Under the pieces are notes generated by a model that was not told where the DNA came from, did not search any database, and saw only the letters and a program-made list of their open reading frames with translations. Made by a program: the position numbers and the translations under genes. Shown here in pieces: positions 16,910 through 26,544 of a stretch of DNA of 38,761 nucleotides (positions are counted from its first letter, which is position 1; every line of letters starts with the position of its first letter). Origin of the DNA: Acidobacteriota bacterium (GTDB taxonomy: Bacteria > Acidobacteriota > Vicinamibacteria > Vicinamibacterales > CAVVIG01); the NCBI GenBank assembly GCA_020850715.1, contig JADZED010000055.1:1-38761 (forward strand), written 5' to 3'.

Positions 16910-16966
16910 ACTCCGTGCGATGCGGAGTGCGACACACGAAAGCTGAATCCGCCGGCGCACCGGCGG
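16910..16966 (+). terminator. Two weak hairpins in the convergent gap after the amidase gene
   Basis: ACTCCG (16910-16915) pairs with CGGAGT (16923-16928), and CCGCCGG (16949-16955) pairs with CCGGCGG (16960-16966) over a 4-base loop. Neither is followed by a U tract on either strand. They lie in the 140-base gap between genes that converge, so they may act as Rho-assisted or bidirectional stops. Confidence 0.3.
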
Positions 16967-17017
16967 GACGGTCCCCGCGGCCGCCGGCGGCGGCGTTCAA
17001 TGAACGAGGCCGGAGCG

Positions 17018-17215
17018 CTACGAGGCGCGCGACCGCAGCCAGAACATCAGCCCGCCGACGAGCAGGCCGATCGCCAGCGCCGCGAGGGCGATCGCGCCGC
17101 TGATGCCGAGCGCACCGGTGATGATGTCGGCAATGCGTGTATCCGGCGGCTCGATCAGCTTGACGATGATCGACGGCGGCGCCGGAACCGGCGGCGGGGA
17201 TTGCAGGAGGAGCAT
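17018..17215 (-). CDS. Small single-pass membrane protein (65 aa)
   Basis: This small ORF encodes a proline-rich head (about 5-15, QSPPPVPAPPS) and then a polar segment IIVKLIEPPDTRIADI. One long hydrophobic helix (about 31-60, ITGALGISGAIALAALAIGL onward) ends in a positively charged WLRSRAS tail, so the C-terminus is probably cytoplasmic. I do not recognise a family. The start ATG shares one base with the pepA stop (TGATG, 17213-17217), a hallmark of termination-reinitiation coupling, which supports it as a real gene. It has no other upstream ribosome site of its own; a GAGG-like element lies inside the pepA end. Confidence 0.65.
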   Translation of the reverse strand: MLLLQSPPPVPAPPSIIVKLIEPPDTRIADIITGALGISGAIALAALAIGLLVGGLMFWLRSRAS

Positions 17216-18741
17216 CAGACGTCGAGCGGGTCGAAGGCGAGCCGCGCCAGCGTCCGCACCGCCACGCCGGTCGGTCCCTTCGGCTGATACGGTTTGGCCT
17301 CCTCGGCCCAGGCCGTCCCCGCGATATCCATGTGCACCCAGGGCAGCCCGCCGGTGAATTCCTTGAGGAACATCGCCGCGGTGATCGACCCCGCGGGGCG
17401 GCCTCCCGTGTTGCTGATATCGGCGATCTCGCTCTGCAGCTGTTCCCGGTAATCCTCGAACAGCGGCAGCGGCCACGCGCGATCGCCGGCAGCCTCGGCC
17501 GCGCGCCGTACGTGCGCGACGAAACGCTCCGGCGTGCCGTAGAGCCCGCTGGTCGTCTTGCCCAGCGCGACGACGACGGCGCCGGTGAGCGTGGCCACGT
17601 CCACCAGGTGCGTCGCGCCAAGCCGGCGCGCGTACCACAGGCCGTCGCCAAGGATCAGGCGCCCTTCGGCGTCGGTGTTGATCACCTCAACGGTGGTGCC
17701 CTGCGCGCTCTTCAGAATGTCGCCCGGCTTGATCGCCCGTCCGCCCGGCATGTTCTCCGTCGCCGGCACCACGCCGACGACGCGCATCGGAGCGTTCAGC
17801 ATCGAGATCGCACGCATGGCGCACGCGACCGCCGCACCGCCAGACATGTCGTCCTTCATCCGTTCCATGCCGTCAGCCGACTTGATCGAAATGCCCCCGG
17901 TATCGAAAGTGATGCCCTTCCCCACCAGCCCGAGGATCGGGGCCGCCGGCGCACCCGGCGGCTCGTGCCTGAACACGATCATCCGAGGCGGCTCGCTGCT
18001 CCCGCGGGCCACGCCCAGCAGCAGGCCCATGCCGAGCTCCCCACTCTGCCGCTCGTCGAGAATCTCCACGCTCGCGCCGCCGCCCCCAGCGATCTCGGCC
18101 GCGCGCCGCGCGAATTCGCGCGGCGTGAGCGCGTTGCCCGGTTCGTTTGCCAGGCTCCGCGCGAGATTGCTGCATTCGCCGAGCACGCGGCCCCGCGCCA
18201 CCGCCGCGGCAGCGCCACCCGCTGCTGCCGCGCCGCCGCCGATCACGATGGTCCAGGCCGTCGCTTCGCCCGTGTGCGGCGCGTCGGTCTTGTAGCTGCC
18301 GATGTCGAACTCGGAGAGCGTCAGCCCTTCGGCCACCGCGTGGGCAAATGCGCCCGTCGCGGCGTCGTCTGCGGCGCCCGCGCCGCACCGCAGCAGGAAG
18401 GCCGCGCGCGCGACCCGTCGAAGGCGGACGGCCGCGCCGGCGGCCGCCGCGACCTTCCGCGCCAGCGCGGCGTCGAAGTCCGCCGCCTTTCCCCCACCGA
18501 TGAGCGCAACACGGCGGGCGCGCCAGCGTCCGTCGACCAGCGGCGCGAGAAACAGATCGAACGGCTTGCCTTCGAACTCCTTCGACGCGATTGCCCGGCC
18601 GACCTCTCCGCCGGTCGCATGGTCGAGCCCGGCGACGCCGTCGCGGTCGTCTTCGAACCAGGGCGCGACCAGCAGGTCGGTCTCTACCGCGGCGGGCGTG
18701 CTGTCGGCCGCCAGCATCGTGCGTGTCGTCGTCGCAGGCAT
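17215..18741 (-). CDS. pepA: Leucyl aminopeptidase (M17 family)
   Basis: PepA is a hexameric cytoplasmic two-metal aminopeptidase that trims N-terminal residues from peptides. The 508-residue protein has the two-domain M17 layout: a variable N-terminal domain (about 1-185), then the catalytic domain. Metal and catalytic residues are in LVGKGITFDTGGISIKS (K275 and the following Asp), MKDDMSGGAAVACAM, and the M17 signature NTDAEGRLILGD (about 355-366). GRPAGSITAAMFLKEF and WVHMDIAGTAW follow near the end. The gene is divergent from the PKD-like gene, with 85 bases between the starts. GGGGAG directly abuts the ATG, so a slightly downstream start such as ATG codon 9 is possible. Confidence 0.95.
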   Translation of the reverse strand: MPATTTRTMLAADSTPAAVETDLLVAPWFEDDRDGVAGLDHATGGEVGRAIASKEFEGKPFDLFLAPLVDGRWRARRVALIGGGKAADFDAALARKVAAAAGAAVRLRRVARAAFLLRCGAGAADDAATGAFAHAVAEGLTLSEFDIGSYKTDAPHTGEATAWTIVIGGGAAAAGGAAAAVARGRVLGECSNLARSLANEPGNALTPREFARRAAEIAGGGGASVEILDERQSGELGMGLLLGVARGSSEPPRMIVFRHEPPGAPAAPILGLVGKGITFDTGGISIKSADGMERMKDDMSGGAAVACAMRAISMLNAPMRVVGVVPATENMPGGRAIKPGDILKSAQGTTVEVINTDAEGRLILGDGLWYARRLGATHLVDVATLTGAVVVALGKTTSGLYGTPERFVAHVRRAAEAAGDRAWPLPLFEDYREQLQSEIADISNTGGRPAGSITAAMFLKEFTGGLPWVHMDIAGTAWAEEAKPYQPKGPTGVAVRTLARLAFDPLDV

Positions 18742-18826
18742 CTCCCCATTATGGCCGATGCGGCGCGGAGCCGCCCGAATGCGCTACAATCGCGATCTCG
18801 CCGGTTCCCCCCGCAGGAGGCTCGTA

Positions 18827-19270
18827 GTGCACACTATTCGCGTCCGCCGCGTGCTGCCGGCTGCGATTGCCTGCCTGCTGATCGGTCCGCTCGCCGCCGT
18901 GGCCTCGCAGGAACGCAGCGACGCCGACAAGGAACGGCCGAAGTTGACGCTGAGAGCGTCGCCGCGAGCCGGCCGCTCGCCGCTGCGCATCGTCCTCACC
19001 GCCGAACTGATCGGCGGCGCCAGCGATTTCCAGGAGTTCTACTGCCCGAGCGTCGAGTGGGAGTGGGGCGACGGCACGGAGTCGGAGGCCACCATGGACT
19101 GCGACCCGTACGAGCCGGGCAAGTCCGAGATTCGGCGCCACTTCACCGTCGAGCACGTCTTCAGGGCGGGCACGCACACGGTCTCGTTCCGGCTCAAGCA
19201 GAAGGACAAGGTGGTTGCCGGGATCAACACGCAGGTGCAGGTCCAGCCAGGAATCGACGATCGGCCATAG
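18827..19270 (+). CDS. Exported PKD-like domain protein (147 aa)
   Basis: The protein has an N-terminal signal peptide with a basic start and hydrophobic core (RVLPAAIACLLIGPLAAVAS, about 8-27). A single beta-sandwich domain follows with the PKD-type features LRIVLTAELIGGA, WEWGDGTESEA, and a closing HVFRAGTHTVSFRL followed by a final strand. PKD domains usually mediate protein or carbohydrate contacts outside the cell; no catalytic motif is present. The GTG start at 18827 is fixed by a perfect AGGAGG (18815-18820) six bases upstream. A TACAAT hexamer (18785-18790) might be its -10, but I see no -35. It converges on the thiolase gene with 39 bases between. Confidence 0.75.
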   Translation: MHTIRVRRVLPAAIACLLIGPLAAVASQERSDADKERPKLTLRASPRAGRSPLRIVLTAELIGGASDFQEFYCPSVEWEWGDGTESEATMDCDPYEPGKSEIRRHFTVEHVFRAGTHTVSFRLKQKDKVVAGINTQVQVQPGIDDRP

Positions 19271-19309
19271 GGAGGCGGGGCGCGCGCTTCGAGAGGAGCC
19301 GCCGCGCGC

Positions 19310-20506
19310 TCAGGCAGGGGCGGCGTCGATGGCCATGGCGATCCCCATGCCGCCGCCGACGCAGAGCGCGGCCACCCCGTAGCGCAGACGCCGCGCGCGC
19401 AGCGCATGGATCAGCGTGGTGAGAATGCGCGCGCCGCTCGCGCCGATCGGATGGCCCAGCGCAATCGCGCCGCCATTCACGTTCACCTTTTCCGCTTCGA
19501 TGCCAAGCTCGCGAACGACCGCCACCGACTGCGCCGCGAACGCCTCGTTCAGCTCGAACAGGTCCACCTGCTCGATCGCGAGTCCGGCGCGCTCGATGAC
19601 TTTGCGCACGGCCGGCACCGGCCCGATGCCCATGACCATCGGGTCCACCCCGAGCGTCGCGTGGCCGAGGATGCGCCCCAGCGGCACGGCGCCAAGCGCC
19701 GCCGCCTTCGCCCGGCTCGCGACGACCAGCGCGGCGGCGCCGTCGTTGATGCCGGAGGCGTTCCCGGCCGTGACCGTCCCTCCCGGGGCGAACGCCGCCT
19801 TCAGCGCGGAGAGAGCGGCCTCGGTCGTGCCGGGCCGCGGATACTCGTCGATATCCACGCGTACCGGCTCGCCCTTGCGCTGCGGGACGACGACCGGCAC
19901 GATCTCGTCCCGGAAGGCGCCCTCCCTGATCGCCTGTTCCGCACGCTGCTGGCTGCGGGCGGCGAAGGCGTCCTGGTCGGCGCGCGAGATGCCGTAGCGG
20001 CGCGCCACCTCCTCCGCCGTGGCGCCCATGTGGCATGCGTTGATCGCGCAGGTCAGCCCTTCTGCGATCATCGAGTCGACCACCTCGGCGTGCCCCATGC
20101 GGTAGCCCCAGCGGGCGCCCGGCAGCAGGTACGGCGCGCGCGACATCGACTCGGCGCCGCCGGCGACCACCGTGTCGACGTAGCCGATGCGGATCGCGTC
20201 GGCGGCATGGGCAACCGCCTGCAGTCCCGATCCGCACACGCGATTCACGGTCTCGGCCGGCACCTCGACGGGGATCCCGGCCTTCAGCGCCGCCTGCCGC
20301 GCCACGTTCATCCCGGCACCTGCCTGCAGGACGCAGCCGAGCACGACGTCGCCGACCTCGGCCGGCGGCACCCGCGCGCGGGCGAGAGCCTCGCGGATGA
20401 CGACGGCGCCCAGGTCGGCGACGGAGACCTCCTTCAGCGCCCCGCCGAACGCGCCGATCGGCGTGCGGCAGGCGCCGAGGATCATGGCGTCGCGGTCGGC
20501 GGTCAC
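19310..20506 (-). CDS. Acetyl-CoA acetyltransferase (thiolase)
   Basis: This thiolase interconverts two acetyl-CoA with acetoacetyl-CoA. The 398-residue protein has the nucleophilic cysteine in [12 protein letters not shown] (C91), the catalytic histidine in [19 protein letters not shown] and the second cysteine in [13 protein letters not shown]. All active residues are present and the length is standard. The GTG at 20506 forms a GTGA overlap with the scoB stop. An internal ATG at 20485 is an alternative start. Downstream of the CoA-transferase genes it completes a route that activates acetoacetate with succinyl-CoA and cleaves it to acetyl-CoA. Confidence 0.94.
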   Translation of the reverse strand: MTADRDAMILGACRTPIGAFGGALKEVSVADLGAVVIREALARARVPPAEVGDVVLGCVLQAGAGMNVARQAALKAGIPVEVPAETVNRVCGSGLQAVAHAADAIRIGYVDTVVAGGAESMSRAPYLLPGARWGYRMGHAEVVDSMIAEGLTCAINACHMGATAEEVARRYGISRADQDAFAARSQQRAEQAIREGAFRDEIVPVVVPQRKGEPVRVDIDEYPRPGTTEAALSALKAAFAPGGTVTAGNASGINDGAAALVVASRAKAAALGAVPLGRILGHATLGVDPMVMGIGPVPAVRKVIERAGLAIEQVDLFELNEAFAAQSVAVVRELGIEAEKVNVNGGAIALGHPIGASGARILTTLIHALRARRLRYGVAALCVGGGMGIAMAIDAAPA

Positions 20507-21153
20507 TGGAACCGCCCGATGTCCGCAGGGACCAGCAGTTGCGCGCCGGTGGCCTGACGAACGGCATCCAGAGTGGTGTCGGCGGCGATCTCGCGCAGGC
20601 GCAGCCCAAGGGGCGTCACGTCGATCACGGCGAGCTCGGTCACGATCTCGTGAACGACCTTCAGGCCGGTAAACGGGAGCGTGCAGCGCTTCAGGATCTT
20701 GTGGCCGCCGCCGCGGGTTGCGTGCTCCATCGCAATCACCACCCGTCTGGCGCCCGCCACCAGATCCATGGCGCCCCCCATGCCCTTGACCATCCTGCCG
20801 GGGATCATCCAGTTGGCAAGATTGCCTTCCTCGTCCACCTGCAGCGCGCCGAGCACGGTGAGGTCGATGTGCCCGCCGCGGACCATGGCAAACGAATCCG
20901 CGCTGTGAAAATAGGCGCAGCCGGGCTGCTCGGTGACCGTCTCTTTTCCGGCGTTGATGAGGTCGGGATCGACTTCGTCGGGCCGCGGGTACGGCCCCAC
21001 GCCGAGCATTCCGTTCTCCGAGTGCAGCGTGATGTGAATACCCGGCGGCACGAAGTTGGCGACCAGCGTCGGCATGCCGATCCCGAGGTTCACGTAGTCG
21101 CCGTCGTGCAGCTCGCGGGCAATGCGGCGGGCGATGCGTTCGCGCGGATCCAC
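20503..21153 (-). CDS. scoB: 3-oxoacid CoA-transferase subunit B
   Basis: This is the catalytic subunit of succinyl-CoA:3-ketoacid CoA-transferase. The 216-residue protein has [32 protein letters not shown], and the active-site glutamate in [12 protein letters not shown]. It continues with [20 protein letters not shown] and [18 protein letters not shown], all family landmarks. I chose the GTG at 21153 because it lies two bases after the scoA stop and gives the usual N-terminus. A longer frame upstream lies inside scoA. It is translationally coupled to scoA upstream and the thiolase downstream. Confidence 0.94.
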   Translation of the reverse strand: MDPRERIARRIARELHDGDYVNLGIGMPTLVANFVPPGIHITLHSENGMLGVGPYPRPDEVDPDLINAGKETVTEQPGCAYFHSADSFAMVRGGHIDLTVLGALQVDEEGNLANWMIPGRMVKGMGGAMDLVAGARRVVIAMEHATRGGGHKILKRCTLPFTGLKVVHEIVTELAVIDVTPLGLRLREIAADTTLDAVRQATGAQLLVPADIGRFQ

Positions 21154-21155
21154 GA

Positions 21156-21854
21156 TCAGGCGGCTCCGCGGATCGTCCGCCGCTCGATCCGCTTCTCGTA
21201 GCGGACGCCCTGGACGACGTGCTTCACGAAGATGCCGGGCGTGATCACGTGGTCCGGATCGATCTCGCCGGGCTCCACCAGCTGTTCGACCTCCGCGATC
21301 GTCGTTGCGGCGGCCGTAGCCATCACCGGGTTGAAGTTGCGCGCCGTGCGGCGGTAGACGAGATTGCCGAGCCGGTCGCCCCTCCACGCCTTGATCAGCG
21401 CGAAGTCGCCCTGAAGCGGCCGCTCGAACACGTAATGGCGGCCGTCGAGCTCGCGGACCTCTTTGTGCTCCGCCGCCAGCGTGCCGTACGCGGTCGGCGT
21501 GTAGAAGCCGGCGATCCCGGCGCCGCCGGCGCGGATGCGCTCGGCGAAGGTCCCCTGCGGAACCAGCTCGACCTCGAGCTCCCCCTCGAGGAGCTGGCGC
21601 TCGAACTCCCTGTTCTCGCCGACGTAGGTCGCGATCATCTTCCGTACCTGCCGGTTCTCCAGCAGGAGGCCGAGGCCGAATCCGTCGACACCGGCATTGT
21701 TGCTGATGAGCGTGAGGCTCCGTGTACCGCGATCGCGCAGCGCCTCGATCAGGTTCTCGGGAATGCCGCAGAGGCCGAACCCGCCGACCAGGACGCGCGC
21801 CCCGTCGGGGATCATTGCCACCGCCGCGGCGGCGTCCGGCAGCACTTTGTTCAT
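21156..21854 (-). CDS. scoA: 3-oxoacid CoA-transferase subunit A
   Basis: This is the partner subunit of the 3-ketoacid CoA-transferase. The 232-residue protein contains [20 protein letters not shown] (about 21-40), [52 protein letters not shown], and the C-terminal [20 protein letters not shown]. The ATG at 21852-21854 gives the canonical start [12 protein letters not shown]. The 231 bases upstream, to the end of tyrA, hold no promoter I can defend (a TACACT hexamer lies about 10 bases before the start, without a -35). I see no U-tract terminator for the tyrA operon there. Confidence 0.94.
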   Translation of the reverse strand: MNKVLPDAAAAVAMIPDGARVLVGGFGLCGIPENLIEALRDRGTRSLTLISNNAGVDGFGLGLLLENRQVRKMIATYVGENREFERQLLEGELEVELVPQGTFAERIRAGGAGIAGFYTPTAYGTLAAEHKEVRELDGRHYVFERPLQGDFALIKAWRGDRLGNLVYRRTARNFNPVMATAAATTIAEVEQLVEPGEIDPDHVITPGIFVKHVVQGVRYEKRIERRTIRGAA

Positions 21855-22085
21855 GGCCTCAGTGTACACAGGAGCCGCCGGAGGCAGGCCAGAATCGCAG
21901 AGTCCAGGCGGATGGACGCCCATCGGGATCCACAGAAGATCGAGAGCACCGGAGACGGTCGGGGTTCACGGGAAACGAGGAGGAGCCGGACACGGCCGGC
22001 CGGCAGGGGGGTCGCGCACGAGACGGGCACTTCCCCGCCGGCGCGGCGTCGTGCGTACGCGTCCGCGCATCGAGGAGTCCGGAAG

Positions 22086-22967
22086 CTACAAGGAATCGCG
22101 CCAGCGGGCTGCCGACGCGAAGATCTCGGTCAACTGCTCGCCTTCCGGCAGGTCGCGCCGCAGGCGCTGCAACACGGAAATCAGCGCGTCGAGTGCCGGC
22201 CCGATCTCGTCGGCGTTGGTCGCGGCGACGTCCTTCCAGATATCGGCCGGGCTGCCCGCCAGCCGGGTCGTGTCGGCGAGGCCCCGGCCTGCGAGCGCGA
22301 GCCCTTCGGCGCCGACATGGCTGCCCACCACGTGCATCAGCGCGCTCGCGGCGATCTGCGGCAGGTGGCTGAGGAACGCAAGCAGGCGATCGTGCTCCGC
22401 AATCGTGAGCGTGTGCGGCTCGCCGCCGAGCGCGGTCGCGAACGCGCCCAGCTTCTCGACGGCCGCGCCCCCTGCGTCGCCGGCCGGCGTGAGCAGCCAC
22501 GGCCGCCCTTTGAACAGGTCCGGCCTCGCCCGCTCGAGCCCGCCTTTGGCGGCGCCGGCGAACGGATGCCCGCCGACGAAGGTGAAGCGCGGCGGCAGGT
22601 GCCGCGCGGCGTCGGCGATGGCCCGCTTCGAGCTGCCGGTATCGGTGACGATCGCGGCGGTCCGCACGTTCTCGTCGAGCGCGCCCAGCAGCTCGATGTT
22701 CTGCCGCACCGGCGCCGCCAGGATCACCAGGTCCGCCTCGGCGAGGACGATCAAATCGTCGGCCGCGACGTCGATCGCGTGCAGCCGCATCGCCGTCTCG
22801 AGCACGTCCTTGTTGTCGACGCCGATCACGAGCGCCTTCGGCCAGACCTGCCGGGACGCGATCGCGATCGAACCGCCGATCAGCCCGAGGCCGACGATGC
22901 CGATCCTCTCGAAGACGATCGGCGCATTCGACGGCGGCTGCCCGGGCTGGATGAAGGGCAGCGACAT
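22086..22967 (-). CDS. tyrA: Prephenate/arogenate dehydrogenase
   Basis: TyrA oxidatively decarboxylates prephenate (or arogenate) on the way to tyrosine. The 293-residue protein has a Rossmann NAD(P) site FERIGIVGLGLIGGSIAIA (19-37) and LVILAAPV. The substrate-binding VTDTGSSK and GGHPFAGAAKGGLE region follows, with the helical C-terminal domain starting at LSHLPQIAASAL. There is no fused chorismate mutase and no ACT domain, so no built-in tyrosine regulation is visible. It is the last gene of the aromatic supra-operon, 6 bases after aroF. Confidence 0.93.
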   Translation of the reverse strand: MSLPFIQPGQPPSNAPIVFERIGIVGLGLIGGSIAIASRQVWPKALVIGVDNKDVLETAMRLHAIDVAADDLIVLAEADLVILAAPVRQNIELLGALDENVRTAAIVTDTGSSKRAIADAARHLPPRFTFVGGHPFAGAAKGGLERARPDLFKGRPWLLTPAGDAGGAAVEKLGAFATALGGEPHTLTIAEHDRLLAFLSHLPQIAASALMHVVGSHVGAEGLALAGRGLADTTRLAGSPADIWKDVAATNADEIGPALDALISVLQRLRRDLPEGEQLTEIFASAARWRDSL

Positions 22968-22973
22968 CGCCGG

Positions 22974-24062
22974 TCAGCTGCCCCAGCCGCGGCGCATCAC
23001 CGGCTCGAGGCAGATACTGCGGCCGATGGCCGGCGCGATGATCCGCAGCTCGGCCATCAGGCGGTCGAACTGCGACGGGAACATCGACTGGGCTCCGTCG
23101 CTCAGCGCGTGGTCGGGGTCGCAGTGCACCTCGATGATCAGCCCGTCGGCGCCGGCCGCAACGGCGGCGCGGGCCATCGGCGCCACCATGTCGCGCCGGC
23201 CCGCGCCATGGCTCGGGTCGGCGACGATCGGCAGATGGCTCAGCTTCTTCACCACCGGGATCGCCGAGATGTCGAACGTGTTGCGCGTTGCCGTCTCGAA
23301 CGTTCTGATGCCGCGCTCGCAGAGAATCACGTCGGTGTTGCCGCCGCTCAGCACGTACTCCGCCGAGAGCAGCCACTCCTCGATCGTCGCCGAGATGCCG
23401 CGCTTGAGCAGGACGGGCTTGCGCACGTGCCCGAGCTCGCGCAGCAGCGTGAAGTTCTGCATGTTGCGCGCGCCGACCTGGAAGATGTCGCAGTACCTTC
23501 CGATCACCTCGATCTGGCTGATGTCCATCACTTCGGAGACGAGCATCAGGCTCTCGGCGGTCGCCGCCTCGCGCAGCATCTGCAGCCCTTCTTCGCCGAG
23601 CCCCTGAAAGCTGTAGGGGGAGCTGCGCGGCTTGAACGCGCCGCCCCGGAAGATCTTCGCGCCCGCCTTGCGCACGGCGGCGGCGGCCGCGCGCACCTGC
23701 GGCTCGCTCTCCGCGGAGCACGGCCCGGCCATCACGATCACCTCGTCGCCGCCGATGCGCACGTCGCCGATGGTGACGACCGTCGGTTCGGGCTTGAACG
23801 TGCGGCTGGCGAGCTTGAACGGATCCGAGATCCGAATCACCTCGTGGACGCCGTCGAGCAGTTCGATCAGCTTCGGATCCGGGTGCCCGCGGCCCACCGC
23901 GCCGAGGACGGTTCGCGTCACGCCCGTCGATCGATGGACGTCCATTCCCATCTCGACCAGCCTCGAGACCACCTGCTCGATCTGGATCTCCGAGGCCCCT
24001 TCTTCCATTACGACAACCATGGCGTCTACTGCCTCCCGCGTACTTGTCTTCATGTTGAACAT
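22974..24062 (-). CDS. aroF: 3-deoxy-7-phosphoheptulonate synthase (DAHP synthase, type I-beta with N-terminal regulatory domain)
   Basis: This enzyme condenses phosphoenolpyruvate and erythrose 4-phosphate, the entry step of the shikimate pathway. The 362-residue protein has an N-terminal ferredoxin-like domain (about 15-85, [20 protein letters not shown]), as in the Thermotoga-type enzyme, where it carries feedback control. The barrel has [67 protein letters not shown] and [12 protein letters not shown]. The ATG directly follows the TGA of the chorismate mutase gene (zero spacing). A second ATG four codons on (24051-24053) and one at MVVVMEE are also possible starts. Confidence 0.95.
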   Translation of the reverse strand: MFNMKTSTREAVDAMVVVMEEGASEIQIEQVVSRLVEMGMDVHRSTGVTRTVLGAVGRGHPDPKLIELLDGVHEVIRISDPFKLASRTFKPEPTVVTIGDVRIGGDEVIVMAGPCSAESEPQVRAAAAAVRKAGAKIFRGGAFKPRSSPYSFQGLGEEGLQMLREAATAESLMLVSEVMDISQIEVIGRYCDIFQVGARNMQNFTLLRELGHVRKPVLLKRGISATIEEWLLSAEYVLSGGNTDVILCERGIRTFETATRNTFDISAIPVVKKLSHLPIVADPSHGAGRRDMVAPMARAAVAAGADGLIIEVHCDPDHALSDGAQSMFPSQFDRLMAELRIIAPAIGRSICLEPVMRRGWGS

Positions 24063-24353
24063 TCAGCCCGCGGCCGACTCCCCGTGCGCGACCCGGCGCT
24101 CCAGCGTGCGCGCCTCGTCGATGATCCGCTCGAACAGCCGGGCGATCGCCTCGGATCCGAGCGGACCCTCGACCGCGATGCCGCGGACGTGCTCGATCAC
24201 CAGCTTCTCGCGCTCCGGCTGATAGATCGGCACCTGCTGAAGCTTCTTCTGCCGTCCAATCTCGCAGACGATGCGGGCGCGTTCGTTCAGCAGCCGCACG
24301 ATCACCTCGTCCACCCGGTCGATGTTGTTCCGCAACTCTTCAAGCGTTGGCAT
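24063..24353 (-). CDS. aroQ: Chorismate mutase, AroQ type (stand-alone)
   Basis: It rearranges chorismate to prephenate, the branch towards Phe and Tyr. The 96-residue all-helical protein shows the AroQ layout: LEELRNNIDRVDEVIVRLLN (4-23), RARIVCEIGRQKK (25-37) with the substrate-binding Arg and Lys, then YQPEREKLVIEHV and RLFERIIDEARTLERR. The ATG at 24353 is the natural start and overlaps the trpA end by 14 bases; longer in-frame extensions lie inside trpA. Its direct abutment to aroF suggests the two proteins may form a complex, as known for some type I-beta DAHP synthases. Confidence 0.92.
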   Translation of the reverse strand: MPTLEELRNNIDRVDEVIVRLLNERARIVCEIGRQKKLQQVPIYQPEREKLVIEHVRGIAVEGPLGSEAIARLFERIIDEARTLERRVAHGESAAG

Positions 24354-25161
24354 GCGTGGTCCCCTTGGGCGTGGCGGCGCCCTTGAGCCAGCGAACGTAG
24401 GCCTCCACGCGATCGACGACATCCGGCGAGTGGCCGGCCTCTCCAATCAGCGACACCAGCGCGCTGCCGACCACGGCCGCATCGGCACAGGCGTTCACCT
24501 CGGCCACGTGTTCGGGCCGCGAGATGCCGAACCCGAGCGCGAGCGGCAGATCCGTGTGCGCCCGGATGCGCTGCACCATCTCCGAGGCTCCGTCCGCGAC
24601 GCGATCCCGCGCCCCGGTCACGCCAAGCCGCGAGATCCCGTAGAGGAACCCGCGGCCGAGCGCCGCCGCCTTCCGGATCCGCGCGTCGCTCGTCGTCGGG
24701 CTCAGCAGGAAGATCGTGTCGAGCCCACGCCCGGCCAGCGTCTCACGGAAGCTGTCCGCCTCTTCTATCGGCAGGTCGAGCGCCAGCACCCCGTCGACCC
24801 CGGCGCCGGCCGCGCGCCGCGCGAACTCGTCGACGCCCATACGGAGCAGAGGGTTGGCGTAGCTGAAGATCACGACGGGCGCCGACAGGCCCGGACGGAG
24901 CCGGGCGATCAGGCCGAGGGCCGCCGTCAGGTTGCTGCCCGACGCCAGGGCCCGCTCGGTCGCTCGCTGAATGACCGGACCGTCGGCGAGGGGATCGGAG
25001 AACGGCACGCCGACCTCCAGCACGTCGGCCCCTCCGCGATCGAGGGCGCCGAGGATCTCCCCCGACAGGCGGAGATCCGGGTCGCCGGCGGTCGTGAACG
25101 TCACCAGGCCAGGCTGGCCGCCGGCACGCAGGCGCGCGAAGGTTGCGGCGAGGCGGCTCAT
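24340..25161 (-). CDS. trpA: Tryptophan synthase alpha subunit
   Basis: TrpA releases indole from indole-3-glycerol phosphate. The 273-residue protein has the catalytic glutamate and aspartate region in VLEVGVPFSDPLADGPVIQ and LPLALGFGISRPEHV for phosphate binding. The ATG at 25161 gives the usual start MSRLAATFARLRA. Upstream in-frame ATGs belong to the 183-base gap after trpB and add residues unlike the family. That gap is the largest inside the supra-operon. I see only GC-rich short inverted repeats in it and no promoter. Confidence 0.95.
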   Translation of the reverse strand: MSRLAATFARLRAGGQPGLVTFTTAGDPDLRLSGEILGALDRGGADVLEVGVPFSDPLADGPVIQRATERALASGSNLTAALGLIARLRPGLSAPVVIFSYANPLLRMGVDEFARRAAGAGVDGVLALDLPIEEADSFRETLAGRGLDTIFLLSPTTSDARIRKAAALGRGFLYGISRLGVTGARDRVADGASEMVQRIRAHTDLPLALGFGISRPEHVAEVNACADAAVVGSALVSLIGEAGHSPDVVDRVEAYVRWLKGAATPKGTTHANA

Positions 25162-25344
25162 CGCCGCGCCCCGCACGTCCGCCGCCCGGCGGCCCGTCCA
25201 CGCCGACCGAGGCCCGCCTCGCCGGGGAGGCGTCGCGGCTGGCTGCATGGCCCGGCGCTGGAGCCCCCCCGGCATGCCCGCCCTTCGCGCCTTGTCATGC
25301 GGGCGCCGCGCTCGGTGAGCCGTTGGTCGTGCCGCGCGGACGGG

Positions 25345-26544
25345 TTACTGGGCAATTGCGCTCTCCACACTCTGGACGTCCTTGTCGCCGCGGCCGGACA
25401 GGTTGATCAGCAGCAGCGCGTCGCGCCCGAGCTCGCGGGCCACGCTCCGCCCGTGCGCCAGCGCATGCGACGACTCGAGCGCCGGCAGAATCCCCTCGAG
25501 GCGCGCCAGCATCTGGAACGCGTCGAGCGCCGCCGCGTCGCCTGCGCAGGCGTACTCCGTGCGGCCCAGTTCACGCAGCCAGGCGTGCTCGGGGCCGACG
25601 GCCGCATAGTCGAGCCCCGCGGAGATCGAATGGGTCGCCTCGATGTTGCCGTGTTCGTCCTGCAGCACGTAGGTGCGCGTGCCCTGCAGCACGCCGGCGC
25701 TGCCGCCCGCAAAGCGGGCGGCGTGGCGCCCGCGCTCGATCCCTTCTCCGCCCGCTTCCACCCCGATGAGGCGGACCGCCGGGTCGGCGATGAAGGCGTC
25801 GAAGATCCCGATCGCGTTGCTGCCGCCGCCCACGCACGCCACGACGGCGTCGGGGAGGCGCCCGGTCTGCTCGAGGATCTGGCGGCGGGCCTCGCGGCCG
25901 ATGATCGCCTGGAATTCGCGGACCATCAACGGGTACGGATGCGGACCGAGCACCGAGCCCAGAAGGTAATAGGTATCGTCCACGCGGCCGACCCAGTCGC
26001 GCATCGCCTCGTTGATCGCATCCTTCAGCGTGCGGCTCCCGCCGTCGACGCCGACCACTTCTGCGCCGAGCAGCCGCATGCGGAACACGTTCAGCGCCTG
26101 GCGCGCCATGTCGTGCGCGCCCATGTAGACGCGGCACTCGAGACCAAGCAGCGCGCAGGCGGTCGCCGAGGCGACGCCGTGCTGGCCGGCACCGGTCTCG
26201 GCGACGATGCGGCGCTTGCCCATGCGGAGGGCGAGGAGAGCCTGGCCGAGCGCGTTGTTGATCTTGTGCGCGCCGGTGTGCGTCAGATCCTCGCGCTTCA
26301 GCAGCACGCGCGCGCCGCCCCACGCGGCGGCAAGCCGCCGCGCCTCGTACAGCGGCGTCGGCCGTCCGACGTAGTGCGTCAGCAGGCGCCCCAGTTCGGC
26401 GCCGAACGCCGCGTCGTCGCGCGCCGCGAGGTACGCGCGCTCGAGCGCCTCGATCGGCTCCACGAGCGTCTCCGGCACGTAGCGCCCGCCAAAGGCGCCG
26501 AAATAGCCGCGCGCGTCAGGATCGCGTCGCGTCAGGAACGCCAT
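25345..26544 (-). CDS. trpB: Tryptophan synthase beta subunit
   Basis: TrpB joins indole and serine using pyridoxal phosphate. The 399-residue protein starts in canonical form ([21 protein letters not shown]). The PLP lysine is K94 in [17 protein letters not shown], the catalytic Glu lies in [14 protein letters not shown], and the phosphate loop is [14 protein letters not shown]. It ends with [12 protein letters not shown]. It is a TrpB1-type protein of standard length. Its ATG at 26544 lies 29 bases inside the end of trpF, a sizeable overlap that argues for coupled translation. Confidence 0.97.
   Translation of the reverse strand: MAFLTRRDPDARGYFGAFGGRYVPETLVEPIEALERAYLAARDDAAFGAELGRLLTHYVGRPTPLYEARRLAAAWGGARVLLKREDLTHTGAHKINNALGQALLALRMGKRRIVAETGAGQHGVASATACALLGLECRVYMGAHDMARQALNVFRMRLLGAEVVGVDGGSRTLKDAINEAMRDWVGRVDDTYYLLGSVLGPHPYPLMVREFQAIIGREARRQILEQTGRLPDAVVACVGGGSNAIGIFDAFIADPAVRLIGVEAGGEGIERGRHAARFAGGSAGVLQGTRTYVLQDEHGNIEATHSISAGLDYAAVGPEHAWLRELGRTEYACAGDAAALDAFQMLARLEGILPALESSHALAHGRSVARELGRDALLLINLSGRGDKDVQSVESAIAQ

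Noticed and set aside
17332..19422. A 696-codon plus-strand frame opposite pepA
   Set aside because: Low-complexity Arg/Ala composition, and it runs over the pepA start and the PKD-like gene in another frame.
21219..24386. A 1055-codon plus-strand frame opposite the scoA, tyrA and aroF genes
   Set aside because: Same shadow effect; it shows no recognisable family, and the three minus-strand genes are complete with all catalytic motifs.
25162..25344. Possible internal promoter between trpB and trpA
   Set aside because: The gap is GC-rich with a C7 run and short palindromes but has no recognisable hexamers. A promoter cannot be excluded, but the sequence does not support one.
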